From NCBI GenBank assembly GCA_033398695.1, contig CM065812.1, forward strand, positions 140,002,858-140,066,857: DNA of 64,000 bases, given 5' to 3'. Positions within the stretch are counted from its first letter, which is position 1. Each line of letters starts with the position of its first letter. The translations under genes were made by a program, and so were the position numbers. The notes beneath the pieces were generated by a model. The model worked only from the letters and a program-made list of their open reading frames with translations, was not told where the DNA came from and did not search any database. Source of the DNA: Orobanche coerulescens. Its lineage: Eukaryota; Streptophyta; Magnoliopsida; Lamiales; Orobanchaceae. Of this stretch, positions 30,777 to 42,593 are shown in pieces.

Positions 30777-32580
30777 AAGTTCGACTAGACCGCAGACAGG
30801 GAGGATAGTTTTGATGAGTTGAAGAGACGGTTGACTACCACACCCGTTTTAGCATTGCCTCATCGGAATGAGGATTTTGTGGTGTATAGTGATGCTACGG
30901 GCCTCGGGTTCGGATGTGTTTTGATGCAGAGAGATAGGGTCATTGCTTGTGAATCCCATCGGTTGAAACCTTACGAAGCAAATTACCTTACGCATGATTT
31001 AGAGTTAGCTGTGGTCGTCTTCACGTTAAAATTCTGGAGACATTATCTCTATCGATCGTCGTGTAAGATTTACACGGATCACAAGAGCCTGAAGTACATC
31101 TTCAGTCAAAAGGAGTTGAACATGAGACAGCGTAGGTGGTTGTAGTTAATTAAAGATTATGACCTCGAAATTTTTTACCATCCGGGTAAGGCAAATGTTG
31201 TGGAAGACGCGTTGAGTCGTAAACCGATGGCACTACAGATGTTGGAGGTACTTAAGCCTCAAAACAGGATACAGTGGGATTTTATTTGTCAGGATATCGA
31301 GGTTTTCATTCAGAGAGTTCAGGGTCAGTTATGTGCATTAGAAATCACTTTGTCCTTGGTTGATGATATCAAGGCAAGGCAATATGATGATCCATTTTTA
31401 GTCCAGCTGAGAGATGACGTGAAGAAGGGGAAATCCCCTGGGTTTGTGGTTCAGGATGATGGGATTTTGAGATTTCGCGGCAGATTGTGTACCGAGTGAT
31501 ATTGGGTTGAGACAGAAAATCTTGAGTGAATCTCATACTACGCCTTATTCCATACATCCTGGTACGAGCAAAATGTACAAGGATGTAAGGAGTAACTACT
31601 GGTGGAGCAATTTGAAGACGGACGTTAGCGAGTTTGTGGCGAAGTGTTTGAATTGTCAGCAGGTCAAGATTGAGCATCAGCGAACCCGCGGGATTATTAC
31701 GACCACTTCCCATTCCGGAGTGGAAGTGGGATGACATTTCTATGGATTTTATTACATGGTATGCCTAGGACTCAGACTGGAATGAATATGATTTGGGTTA
31801 TTGTCGATCTACTAACCAAATTTGCTCATTTCGTGGGTATTAAGGATACATGGGGACCGGAGAGACTAGCACGAGTGTTTATTGTAGAGATCGTGAGGTT
31901 GTATGGGACTCCTAAGAGTATTGTTTCGGATCGAGATGACCGGTTTGTATCACATTTTGGACAGGCTGTTCATCGAGCTTGGGAACTGAGTTGAGACTCA
32001 ATACATCTTACCACCCTCAGACAAACCGACAGTCAGAGCGTACGTTACAGACGCTGGAGGATATGTTGAGAGCGTGTGCCTTAGACCGGAAGGATGATTG
32101 GGAGTCACACTTGCCATTTATCGAGTTCACGTACAACAATAGTTGGCGCGCCTCGATCAAAATGGCACCATTTGAGGCATTGTATGGGAGGAGGTGCAGA
32201 TCACCGTTGTGTTGGAATGATGCATCCGGGTTGATTGGTACTGAACCGGATAAAGTAGTTAAGATAAGAGAGAAGATTGCTTTGATTCGTGATAGGCTGT
32301 TAACGGCCGAGAGTCGATAGAAGTCTTATGACGACACGCATCGCCGGCCGTTGGAGTTTAAGGTGGGACACCATGTTTGTCTTAAGGTGTCGCCGACATG
32401 GCTAGTTTACCGCTTCGGCCGGAAGGGTAAACTTAGTCCGAGATATATTGGACCATTCTAGATTTTAGAGAAAGTTGGAGAGCTTGCATATCGGTTAGGC
32501 TTGCCGCCATCCTTGAGTCACGTGCATAACATGTTTTATGTTTCCGAGCTTAGGAGGTAGGTGCCGTACCTTAGCCATGT
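30777..32580 (+). pseudogene. Fragment D: RNaseH and integrase of a chromovirus
   Basis: It starts in the RT/RNaseH connection ([19 protein letters not shown]) and continues through RNaseH ([26 protein letters not shown]) and integrase: zinc-binding [13 protein letters not shown], then SDRDDRF and a degraded NRQSERT of the DDE triad. It ends at the GPF module and HVHNMFYVSEL. The usual ADALS is EDALS. Stops at 31144, 31498 and 32320 and frameshifts near 31735 and 31985 break it. Both ends are junctions without LTRs: A2 integrase on the left, the leader of E on the right. Sequence is closer to E than to A. Confidence 0.8.
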
Positions 32581-32665
32581 TGCTTCTATTTTGGTATTCT
32601 TGAGAATCGGTCACTTCGATGACTTGCGATTGAATTGTACTTAGGTGTCTTGTGTGTTCTACATT

Positions 32666-33583
32666 GTGTCAGCTGGTAGGGGCCGAGGACGTGGTCGTGG
32701 CCGTGGACGAGGACGTGGCGCAGCCGTTTCCCTCAGTTCTGTCGTGGGGTCAACCAACCCCAGTTTGTCGAACTCGATGCATCTTGACACTGAAAGTCAG
32801 CACGACCAGTTGACTGGCCAGGGGAACAACGCAGACATTGGAGTTGTGAATGTACTTCAACATCTGGCTAACCAGATGACCATTTTAGCCCAAACCGTTC
32901 AACTGAATAATCCGAACCCGAACGCGGATGCCTTGCTTCAGAATGTGATCCGTATGCACCCTCCACAGTTTGGCGGTGCCACAGACCCGTTGGGTTGGGA
33001 AGATTGGCTAGCGGAGTTGGAGAAAATTTTTGAAGCGGTTGATTGCCCCGAATTAAGTAAAGTGTCGATTGCTCAGTATTTCCTTACTAAGGAAGCCGCT
33101 ACATGGTGGAAAGTCATCAAGCCACAGGATCGTGTTGCCACATGGGATGAATTTTAGGAGCTTTTGGAAGCCGAGTTTTGTCCTTGGCCGGTGCGAGAGG
33201 GCCGAATCTGAGCCTTTATTGAGGCTAAACCGCAGAATATTCCTATTTAACAAGCAATTGTAGAGTACAACCAACAATTGATCCACGTGAAGGATCAAGT
33301 GCGGAACGAGCATGATAAGATCCGTTAGTTTGATATGCGGATGAATTTGGACTTACGGTGGTACATGGACGGATTTGCTTGCACCACACTGAAGGAGTAT
33401 CAGGACAGAGCCTTGGTCCATGATATGTTAAGCCCCGACAACGATACCGTTGAGGAATCGAAGAAGCAGAAGGTTGCGGGGAATTTTTCTGGCTCTAAGA
33501 GTGGAAATTTCCAAAGGTCACAAACAATTAACCGTTCTACCGGACAGTCGTCACGTTCTACCGGACAGTCGTCAAAGGGAAGG
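32666..33583 (+). pseudogene. Element E gag, N-terminal part
   Basis: The Arg/Gly repeat N-terminus (SAGRGRGRGRGRGRG) follows GTG at 32666, where A2 has ATG, so the start codon is probably lost by A to G. The capsid core reads LLQNVIRMHPPQFGGATDP, WEDWLAELEKIF and TWWKVIKPQDRVATW. Stops occur at 33155-33157 (Lys to TAG) and three times more before 33335. A piece at 33335-33583 carries LKEYQDRALVHDM and a short repeated STGQSSRSTGQSS. The frame is interrupted by the LINE and resumes at about 34331 with the knuckles. Confidence 0.8.
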
Positions 33584-34330
33584 AAATCACTACAATGAGA
33601 GTTCCAGCACAGGCCTCATGGGTAGTGAGGAAAATATTTGAAGCTAGAGATGATTTGAGTGCTGTTCCTGATGGTCTAAGAATGTTGCAAGATGATTCAT
33701 TCTCAATTAGGAAGGTTTATATGGCTTTAAGAGGTGAAGTTCATAGAGTACAGTGGAGAAAAATGATATGCAACAATAAAGCTCCTCCTAAATGTATATT
33801 CATTGTGTGGCTTGCAATTTTGGGAAAGTTGATGACTTGTGACAACTTGCTCAAGGTAGGAATTGTCTGTGATAGACAATGTGTGTTGTGTTTTAAAGCT
33901 GACGAGAGTATCCAACATTTGTTTTTTGCGTGTGAATTCTCTGCTGTGGTGTGGAAGGAATTGAGTAGATGGAGTAGCATCACATATTGTCACAGAGATT
34001 GGTGTCAGGAATTGTAGAACATGGTGAAGCAATGCAGATCAAATAGAGGGCGGCAGGCTATGTACAGAGTGATGATCTCAATAGCAGTATACTACTTATG
34101 GAGAGAAAGAAATTCGAGGAAGTTTCAGGGGAAAGCAAACACAGCTGAAGCAATTATTCGAGAAAGCCAATTGGTTGCTGCTGTTGTGTGTAAAAATGAT
34201 AGGAATCTAGCTAGACTTTTGCTTTCTTGAGTGTTTGATAGATGTGTTGGTGTTGTTGAGTTGTTGAGGTTGAGCTTGTAAATTTCCTATAGTTGGTTGA
34301 AATAAAATACTTATTTTACCAAAAAAAAAG
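33584..34330 (+). mobile_element. 5'-truncated L1-type LINE fragment
   Basis: This is a 747-bp insertion ending in an A-run (34321-34329), on the + strand. Its frame (33595-34230, one in-frame TAG at 34015) encodes the C-terminal zinc-binding zf-RVT domain of plant L1 reverse transcriptases: VQWRKMICNNKAPPKCIFIVW, CVLCFKADESIQHLFFAC and, after the stop, AVYYLWRERNSRKF. Without it the gag of E reads on from 33583 (ggaagg) to about 34334 (ggtttcc) in one frame, which confirms the boundaries. No clear target duplication is left. Confidence 0.85.
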
Positions 34331-35137
34331 AGGGGTTTCCATTCTGCCCCGGGCACCACAAATCGTACGATAACTTGCTATAATTGTGGTCGTCCAGGCC
34401 ACGTTAATTTGGAATGCAACTTTCCGCCATTGAAGTGTCACACTTGCGGACAGATGGGACATAGAGAGGCTTATTGTTCTGAACCAAATCAGACTTTGGA
34501 CACTCGGGCTTCTGCCCCGGCACCACTTGACCAAGGTGTTAATCAGTGGCAATCTTTTGGTCAATCTCAGCAGAATTTTGGCAGGGGCCGGGGAAGGGGT
34601 CAGAACGCTGGAGGGGGGAACTCTAGCGTCGGTTCGATACAACCACGGGTCTATGAGATACGTCGATCAGACGAACCCAATGCAGTGGTGGCTTCAGGTA
34701 CCATTAATATTTTATCTCATCCAGTCCGTGTGCTTTTTGATACGGGTGCTACGCATTCTTTTATTTCCTTGGAGTGTGTACGCCGTTTGAATATAACTTG
34801 TATGACTGCTTGCAATCCATTCATTGTGAAACTACCTTGCGGGGATAGAATTGTGGCGAACCGGGAGATTAAAGATCTTCCGGTGATTATATCCGGTATG
34901 GAATGGTTATCGAATCTGATTGTAATAGATATGGTAGGCGAGGACGTGATCCTCGGCAAGGATTGGCGTGATAGTCACCAAGCGATTATGAATTACTGTA
35001 CTAAAGTTATCACCATGATGACTAAAGATGGGACCGAGTAATCATTTTTGGGACATAAGTCGGGCCAATCCACATTACTTATTAGTGCCATGAAGGCCGT
35101 AAAACTTTTAAATAAAGGTTGTACGGGCTATTGATGT
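34331..35137 (+). pseudogene. Element E gag zinc knuckles and protease
   Basis: This follows the LINE. Two intact CCHC knuckles: CYNCGRPGHVNLEC and CHTCGQMGHREAYC. A Gly/Arg-rich linker leads to YEIRRSDEP and the aspartic protease, FDTGATHSFISLE (about 34738) and LILG-like VILGKDW. TAA at 35039-35041 interrupts the protease-RT linker and TGA lies at 35132. The catalytic DTG is preserved, which contrasts with the degraded protease of F1. Confidence 0.85.
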
Positions 35138-38106
35138 TATGCCTTGAAAACGGAAGGTAACGAAGTCGATTTCTCTTCGATCCCGGTTGTTAATGAATAT
35201 CCCGATGTTTTTCTGGACGATCTCCTGGGAATACTGCCAGATCGGGAGATAGAATTTTCCGTGGACTTAGAGCCAGATGCGGCTCCGATTTCTAAGGCAC
35301 CTTATCGAATGGCACCTTCCGAGATGCAAGAATTAAAGAATCAGTTGGGAGAACTTCTGGAAAGAGGGTACATCAGACCAAGCGCTTCGCCTTGAGGCGC
35401 GCCTGTTCTTTTTGTGAGAAATAAGGATGGTTCACTACGTTCGTGCATTGACTACCATGATCTGAACAAAGTAACCATCAAGAACAAGTACTCTTTGCCT
35501 CGTATAGACGATTTATTTGATCAGTTGCAGGGGGCTGCAATTTTATCGAAAATTGATTTAAGATCAGGGTATTATCAACTCAGGGTGAGTGAGTCCGACG
35601 TACCGAAGATGGCATTTCGGACGAGATATGGGCATTATGAATTTTTAGTTATGCATTTTGGGTTGACTAATGCACCGACAGTATTCATGCAATTAATGAA
35701 TAAGATTTTCATTGAGTATCTCGACAAGTGTGTAGTTGTCTTTACTGACGACATTCTGATCTATTCTCGAGATAAAGAGGAACATGCCCGACACTTGAGT
35801 TTGGTACTGGATATTTTGAGAACCGAGCACCTCTATGCAAAATTCTCAAAATGTGAGTTCTGGTTGGAAGAAGTTATGTTTCTCGGCCATGTGATTTCGG
35901 CCGAAGGGGTTCGTGTAGATCCGTAGAAGATTGAGGCAGTGCTAGATTGGGCACCACCTAAAAATTTTAAGGAAGTTCGTAGCTTTTTGGGCCTTGTTGG
36001 GTATTACCGTCGGTTTGTCGAGGGGTTCTCGAAACTCGCTCGACCGCTTACGAAATTACTCCAGAAGACCGAATAGTTTGTTTGGACGGATGAGAGACAA
36101 CAGAGCTTCGATGAACTGAAGAGATGTTTGACTTCAGCGCCGATTTTAACTTTACCACATGGTAGTGAGGGCTTTGCAGTTTATAGTGACGCTTCGGATC
36201 AAGGTCTTTGATGTGTGCTTATGCAGCATGATAAGACGATAGCTTTTGTGTCATGACAACTAAAGCCGTATGAGATGAATTATCCTACTGACGATTTGGA
36301 ATTAGCCGCAATTGTCTTCGCACTCACGATTTGGCGGCATTATTTGTATGGTTCTCCGTGTCGGATTTATACCGATCACAAAAGCCTGAAGTATATTTTC
36401 AGTCAGAAGGAGCTGAATATGAGACAGAGACGGTGGTTAGAGTTGATAAAGGATTATGATTTGGAAATTCTTTACCACCCCGGAAAAGCCAATGTCGTCG
36501 CGGATGCTTTGAGCCACAAATCAGCAACTCTTCAAATGCTCGAGGTTCTTATATCCCAGACGAAAATTCGTCAAGATTTAATTGAGCAAGGGATAGAAGT
36601 TTGGCTTCAGCAAGTACAGGGACAGTTGTGTACTCTCGAAATTACTTCGTCCTTGGTTGACGACATCAAAGGGAAGCAGTGGAGTGACCCGATGATTTCT
36701 CAACTGAAGGAAGATGTAATTAAAGGAAAAGCTCCCGGCTTTATGGTTCATGAGGATAGTATTCTGAGATTTCAGGGCAGGCTTTGTGTTCCGAATGATC
36801 TAGATTTGAGGCGGAAAATTCTCCGAGAAGCCCATGTTACGCCTTACTCAATCCATCCCGGGACGAGTAAGATGTATAAGGACTTGAAATGAAATTTTTG
36901 GTGGAATAACATGAAGAAGGATGTCACGGAGTTTATACTACGGTGCTTGACGTGTCACAAGTCAAGATCAAACATCAACGACCAGCGGGGTTGTTGAAAC
37001 CGCTTCCCATTCCCGAGTGGAAGTGGGAAGACATCTCTATTGATTTCATCACTGGCGTGCCGAGAACCCGGGCCGGAATGAATATGATTTGGGTAATTGT
37101 CGATCGGTTGACCAAGCCTGCACACTTCTTGGGTATTAAGGATACTTGGGTACCGGATAGATTGGCTCGAACTTTTATAGCTGAGATCGTAAGGTTGCAC
37201 GGTGCCCCCAAGACCATTGGTTCTCATCAAGACGGCCATTTCGTATCGCATTTTTGGCAGGCCGTTCATCAGGCTTTAGGTACTGAGTTGAGATTGAGCA
37301 CTTCCTTTCATCCTCAGTCGGACGGTCAGACAGAGAGGACGATTCAGACGTTGGAAGATATGTTGCGGGCTTGTGCCTTAGACAGGAGTAGTGATTGGGA
37401 ACTCCACTTACCATTGATCGAGTTTGCCTATAATAATAGTTGGCATGCATCGATCAAAATGGCACCCTTCGAGGCACTTTATGGTAGGCGATGTAGGTCG
37501 CCATTATGTTGGGATGAGGCTTCAGAACTAATTGGAACGGAACTGGATGTGTTGATGGAGACTAAGGAAAAGATTTCTATTATCCGGGACTGATTGTTGA
37601 CTGCCCAGAGCCGTCAGAAATCTTATGCTGACACTCGTCGTCGACCCTTGGAGTTCGAAGTGGGGGATCATGTCTTACTCAAGGTGTCGCCGACCAGAGG
37701 GGTTTTCCGCTTCGGGAAAAAGGGGAAACTTAGTCCGAGGAATATCGGACCTTTCGAGATTTTGGACAGAGTTGGAGATTTAGCTTATCGCTTGGCGTTG
37801 CCTCCATCTTTGAGTCATGTCCATAGTATTTTTCATGTGTCTCAGTTGAGAAAGTACGTGCTGGATCTGAGCCACGTTATCGACTACAGTGAGATTGACG
37901 TAGCCGAGGATATTACCTTTCCAGAGAAACCCGTGAAGATCCTTGAGCGTCGCGAGAAACAAATTCGGCATAAGACCATTCCACTGGTTAAAGTGCAATG
38001 GTCGAGACATGGAGTCGAGGAGGAGACTTGGGAGACGGAAGATAAGATGCGGTTGGAATACCCGAAACTTTTTATTTTTAAGTTTCGGGACGAAACTTCT
38101 TTTTAG
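35138..38106 (+). pseudogene. Element E pol: RT, RNaseH, integrase, chromodomain
   Basis: [23 protein letters not shown], then Trp to TGA at 35393; [32 protein letters not shown] and the active site FTDD (FIDD expected, 35741). RNaseH: YSDASDQGL, then a stop, [19 protein letters not shown]. Integrase: MYKDLK with stop 36890, a damaged zinc motif (CLTCHKSRSN by frameshift near 36955), the first Asp as IDF, the second changed (SHQDGHF for SDRDGRF), and DGQTERT with Glu. A stop at 37591 precedes LLTAQSRQKSYADTRRRP, the GPFEIL module and a complete chromodomain (ILERREKQIRHKTIPLVKVQ, EEETWE). It ends FRDETSF at 38106 over the pre-PPT hairpin. Confidence 0.85.
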
Positions 38107-38116
38107 AGGGGGAGAA
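38080..38116 (+). other. Pre-PPT hairpin and polypurine tract of E
   Basis: Perfect stem aagtttcg (38080-38087) and cgaaactt (38091-38098), loop gga, then agagggggagaa (38105-38116) directly before the LTR. The hairpin lies within the last codons of pol here. Confidence 0.8.
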
Positions 38117-38280
38117 TGTAATACCCGTACTTTTTATTGACTGTTTGACCTTGCTGTTCTCCTTATTTTGTCGTTATGTAAACTCTTGATGACGTTGGTG
38201 ATATTATTATTGAGTTTCATATCTTATTTGGATCACGATCGTGTTATTGGACCTTGCGGTAATGTTCTGGGTCGGAGGTA

Positions 38281-38808
38281 TAGCGTACGCTAGGCCTAGG
38301 CTAACGCACGCTAATTCTGCTTGATTAGCGCACGCTAGCTTTGAGCCGTAACACGCGCTAAGGGACCATTCAGGTCAGAACCAGTAACTCAGACTGCTCT
38401 CTGGACTGGCAGTTAGGAGTTCGTTAGCGCACGCTATTCGTGGTTAGTAATGTACGCTAACATCCGTCCATAGCTCACGCTAACGGGCTGGTCGGCAGAG
38501 GCAGTGAGGTTGTCAGGTTTTCTGGACTATCAGGTAACGTACGCTAGGCTTCGGCTAGCGCACGCTAAAAGAGTTGCATAACGCATGCTAAGCCATAGCG
38601 GTAGCGCACGCTAAGACTTGACCAGGGCAGAGGATAGTAGGTTCTGGACTCCAGTTACTGGACGCCACTTTTTGGCTAGAACATGCTATAGAAAGGCGAT
38701 TACCGCACGCTAACGGGGCGGGCAGAAGCCACTGGACTAGCCGGTGACCTCGCTAGTGCACGCTAATGAAGGAGGCGTAGAGTGCGCTAGACTGGGCAGA
38801 TATATATT
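38281..38808 (+). promoter_or_regulatory. Palindrome array and TATA box, E LTR
   Basis: About 15 TAGCG-NN-CGCTA-like sites lie between 38281 and 38789 (for example tagcgtacgcta, tagcgcacgcta). The last ends 11 nt before tatatatt (38801-38808). Confidence 0.7.
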
Positions 38809-38981
38809 GGACAGTTGACTTCCATTTCGTCATTTTTCATCCCCCTCACTCATTTACGATGGGAGCAGCTCGGGAGAGACGATTTTGGGCGATTGGAAGC
38901 GATTCTTCTTCAAACAACAACATATTTGGTTGGAGAACAAGAATTTCACAACATCTAATCCATCCTAACATCCAAATCAAG

Positions 38982-39747
38982 GTAAAAATCCTTAGAACTC
39001 TATTTTTGGGAATTTTGGGGTTTTTCCTAGATTCGTCCGATTTATCCGTTTTTAAGATTGAGAACCTTGAGATTATGTTGTATCTATTCCATATACATGC
39101 TTTTCCTATGATTTTACGGATTGGATTGTGCCATTTTCGGACTTGTGAGAGTTTGGGCGATTTTTCATCCTCTAGTTGTTTAACCGTGTATTTTTCGTGA
39201 ATCGTAGATGGGTTTTGGGGGTTTGTTCGTGTAATTTGAGTATGGATAATTTATTATCTTATTCCTTATGATTCGTTTAGGTGCCGAAAGTGCGTTCTTG
39301 GACCTACCGAACTCATACCCTTTTTTCGTTTAATTTCTCGATGTCTCAAAGGCAAGTATATATTTATGATCATACGTTCTCGACTTTGAAAGTAAGATAT
39401 ATGAATGACATGATTATTTATATCCACTATGGGATGGGCCGACGGGTCCTCTGAGGGTTTCGTAGCCTCTGGTGTGATTCCACGGATAATTTGGATTAAC
39501 CACTCTGGACGGACCGACAGGTCCTCTGAGGGTTCCGCAGCCTCTGGTGCGGTTCCACTGTTGATCATGTATGTATTGATGTGATGCTATGAGATTTAGT
39601 TATTCCGGAATACTAGTCTTGAATTGATGAATTTATGGTTACATTTACTTTATTGTCGAGGAATATTATGTTTCATACTTGATATACTTGCACTAGCTAT
39701 TCGACGGCTAACCCCTTTATGGGGGAAATACTTTTCATGTATTTCAG
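38982..39747 (+). promoter_or_regulatory. Putative leader intron in the E LTR
   Basis: The donor-like atcaag|gtaaaaa lies 173 bp after TATA; ctaac is at 39709-39713; the acceptor-like gtatttcag|gtt is at 39747/39748. Length 766 bp, against 764 bp in A, although the sequences between have diverged widely. Confidence 0.5.
39712..39745 (+). other. Paired hairpins before the acceptor-like site, E LTR
   Basis: Hairpin 1: cccc-tttat-gggg (39712-39724). Hairpin 2: gaaatac (39725-39731), loop ttttcat, gtatttc (39739-39745). Counterparts: Z 97-131 (gaaatgc/gcatttc), A 2542-2585 (gaaattc/gaatttc) and F 52050-52080 (ggacat/atgttc on the minus strand). The paired positions change together. Confidence 0.6.
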
Positions 39748-40120
39748 GTTCCAAGAGAGCGGATCGGCAGGTATCGGGTTGGCATGAAGATGATGGGCAA
39801 GTGTGATACTGTGTCTTTCCTCCGGTTATGTTTTGCGTTTCTCCGTTTAGTGTTATTGTACTGGAATGATTATTGAATACTCGAGTATTGTTTTCCTTTT
39901 TCCTTGATGTTCCGGCCTGCGTTTGCCGAGGTATTGATTTGTGTTGTGATGTCTTTGGATACATTGGATATGTTTTGAACACCCTTTGTATTTTTCTTCA
40001 TTCCATTGTATGTAGACCTTCTCAGTCAAAATTTATAGTTCCGCGTATGTTTAGCCTTGTGGGTCCCACGGTGGGGCTCACGGCGCTGTAGTATTCCCTG
40101 AATAACTTGGGGGTGTTACA

Positions 40121-40212
40121 GTAACGACCCTTACGTGTTTTGGGGTGTTATATTCCCACCTTATGAGGGTTCTACGGCGTGTAACACCCCTTACGTGATT
40201 TGGGGTGTTACA
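40121..40212 (+). repeat. LTR tail similar to element Z
   Basis: These 92 bp match 456-547 with about 7 differences, ending ggggtgttaca. They sit between the complete end of the E LTR and the truncated LTR of copia G. The simplest reading is that E inserted near the end of a Z 3' LTR; recombination between LTRs is an alternative. Confidence 0.7.
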
Positions 40213-41065
40213 TGATCCCTATCTTTCGTACTCAGTAAGGTTACAGTATAGGCGGCGAAACTGGCTAGGTGGTGCTATTACTCTTTGGTCCTCCCATTGC
40301 TTACTGAGATAGACCTACTGAGTCACGCATTAGGGAGACGACAGAATAATTTGAATTGCATCTCTTATTGTGAAATTTAGACATTGGATGTCTTATTTAA
40401 TTTAGATAAATTAAATCGGTCGAGTGAATTAAATAAATTACTGGATAATTAATTTAATTCATGCATTATTATTTCTTGGAGAAACAATGTCTTGATATAA
40501 TTAATTAATTAGATCAATCATTTGTATTAAATTTAATTGAGACGAACCAAGATGTATCAGTCGGACTGGATACAAGACAGTCCGTTTCATGGATCAAAAT
40601 GAACCGAACCTTTTCTATTATCGTGTGGGCCGCCCCACCACTTGTGTCATCTTTGGAAGATGATTTTGTCCCCACCGTTGCATGTGTTGAGGTAGCTTCC
40701 TAACACTTGGGGATAAAAGCGTGATAAGAGTGATCTTATCATGATTTCCCCTTTAGGTGTGTCTTTGGAATGATGTGTGGACTTTGTTATAAAACGAAGT
40801 TCTTCCTCCACCATTCATTAAACAAAAAATTGGCCAACACCAAGAGTAGAGAGAGAGAGAGAGAAAGTTCATCTTATCAAATCGGATTTGCGGTCACCAG
40901 ATCAACCTCAACATTCTATCAAAGGACTTCAAGGATATGGTTTCATATCTTTATTCTTGTCTTTTTATTTTCGTATATACGTTGCATGATCGGTCTTCTT
41001 TAGGGGTTCGATTTATTTCAATTTTGTTTCCTGTGCACCTTCGTATTAGGCATCGAATCCCAACA
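40213..41065 (+). repeat. Element G 5' LTR, truncated
   Basis: It matches 47039-48086 of the 3' LTR. It lacks the first 470 bp or so, plus an internal stretch of about 210 bp equivalent to 47687-47896 (junction gttcatctt|atcaaatcg). A GA microsatellite (40850-40866) is expanded here. It ends cccaaca. Confidence 0.85.
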
Positions 41066-41066
41066 G

Positions 41067-41078
41067 TGGTATCAGAGC
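41067..41078 (+). other. Primer binding site of element G
   Basis: tggtatcagagc lies 1 nt after the LTR end ccaaca: the initiator-Met tRNA complement used by most plant copia elements. Confidence 0.9.
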
Positions 41079-42593
41079 GAAGTATTGCGATCGTATATAT
41101 GATATTTAGCGTTTGGAATGCTTGATTGGGTGTTTTTATGATTTGGAATCATATTAATCATTATTTATAATTATTCATCTAAAAATTAATTTTCCATGAT
41201 TCTATGTTACAATATAAATCTATTTTTCATTTGAAAAACTAATTTAAATGTGTAATATAAAGATTAAAAAAATATTATTTTTGGAATCGGGACGAAAAGA
41301 CGAGCCAAAAATGTAATCAGACCCGACAGCTTAGATCTGCCAGGCCACTGCCGTGCGGTCCCAACCGTGGACCGCGATCCGGCCTGCTGGGTAGTGCGAG
41401 GGCTTGGCCCGGCCGTGTCTTTTTCGAGTCTATTTTTTATATTTCGTTCGGTAATTAATTTCCCACAAATTAAATTGGATTTAATTTGACTGAGATATAA
41501 TTATAGTAATTTCATTCTCAGAGGAATTAATTTAATGAAATATTTTCTCATCCGAAACAAGTTAAAATTAATGGTTGTTTGAATTAATTGGATTAATTCT
41601 TATTTTAGATTAATTTATATTGATTGGATCAATAGGTAGATTAATTATTTATGCCATTTATTTTAACGTGATTGTTACATTAATTTTGAATGGTGATGTA
41701 GTTCTTGGACCTAGTTTTTAAATCGGTTTTTGATTGGGTTGTAATGGCCGTCTTGAGCCAATTTATTTTACTAGAAAATTTGTATTTAGGATGCAATTTT
41801 CAATGTAAAATTTATATGTAATGATGAAGACCGGAGGAAAATCCATTCGAGGACGAAGATTCAAGACTCAAGACATGTAATTAGATTATGATGTTTTTGG
41901 TTCTAGGAACGGTCCATGAACTACATATTTGAAGCAACTAGGTTGTGTATGTTTATTCATATTGTATGAATGTCGACGAACGCGCTTAAATGAATTAATG
42001 TGAAAAGTGTAACATTAATAGCGAAAATTCTCCCACGACAAAATATTAAGTTTAAAAGGTTTCAAGGTTTTCCTTCCCTCCATCGAGCTGTCGGAAAATT
42101 TAAATCCAAACCGGATATGCTATGCTTTAGAGTTATCAGGGTAGCCATTCAGGGAGGGTTGATAAAGTCTGAAAGTGCATTGGATGCCTTCGGTTGGAAC
42201 AAATTTTATCCATAGAAACCTGTACGGTTGCCGGATAAAATTCAATTATGAAATTGATTAGCGTCGATGGTGTAAACTTAACTTGTTCATGAACTATATA
42301 AACCGTATAGGTTGACGGGAGTGAACAAGGGGAAAAATAAGATCGAATCATTCATTAGATGGGTTGGTGTGGGACACCACTTTATGAAGATTAATAGACC
42401 AAACACTTATTCGGTTTCACTCTATTAAAATTTATAAAGAACTCGATCACCACTATGAAGTAGAGCGAACTAATACTTCCGTATTTCATAAAGGAGTGTG
42501 TTATTCCGATAAAAATAGTGGGAACTGGGTTAAATGAATAGAAAAGACCTTATTTCTAAACTTAGATCATAATTAAACGAATCACTAATAAAT
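41079..42593 (+). other. Leader of element G, non-coding
   Basis: About 1.5 kb of AT-rich sequence between primer site and gag, with a short GC-rich insert near 41325-41420. No protein motifs are seen; a long untranslated leader is usual in Angela-type elements. Confidence 0.6.

Larger units (their letters stand above)
32581..40120 (+). mobile_element. Element E: chromovirus lacking its 5' LTR
   Basis: It has a partial leader, gag, pol with chromodomain, PPT and a complete 3' LTR (38117-40120). The 5' LTR and primer site are missing, the leader abutting fragment D at about 32580. A LINE fragment (33584-34330) sits in its gag. It is a family separate from A: the LTR starts tgtaatacccgtac and pol differs, but the architecture is the same. 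Confidence 0.8.
38117..40120 (+). repeat. Element E 3' LTR (2004 bp)
   Basis: It starts tgtaatacccgtac and ends gggggtgttaca. Contents: palindrome array 38281-38789, TATA 38801-38808, donor-like aag|gtaaaa (38981/38982), 75-bp tandem repeat (ccgacgggtcctctgaggg at 39439, ccgacaggtcctctgaggg at 39514), ctaac, hairpins 39712-39724 and 39725-39745, acceptor-like cag|gtt (39747/39748), 14-bp palindrome 39876-39889. Its first base after the end (40121) begins a Z-like LTR tail. Confidence 0.9.
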
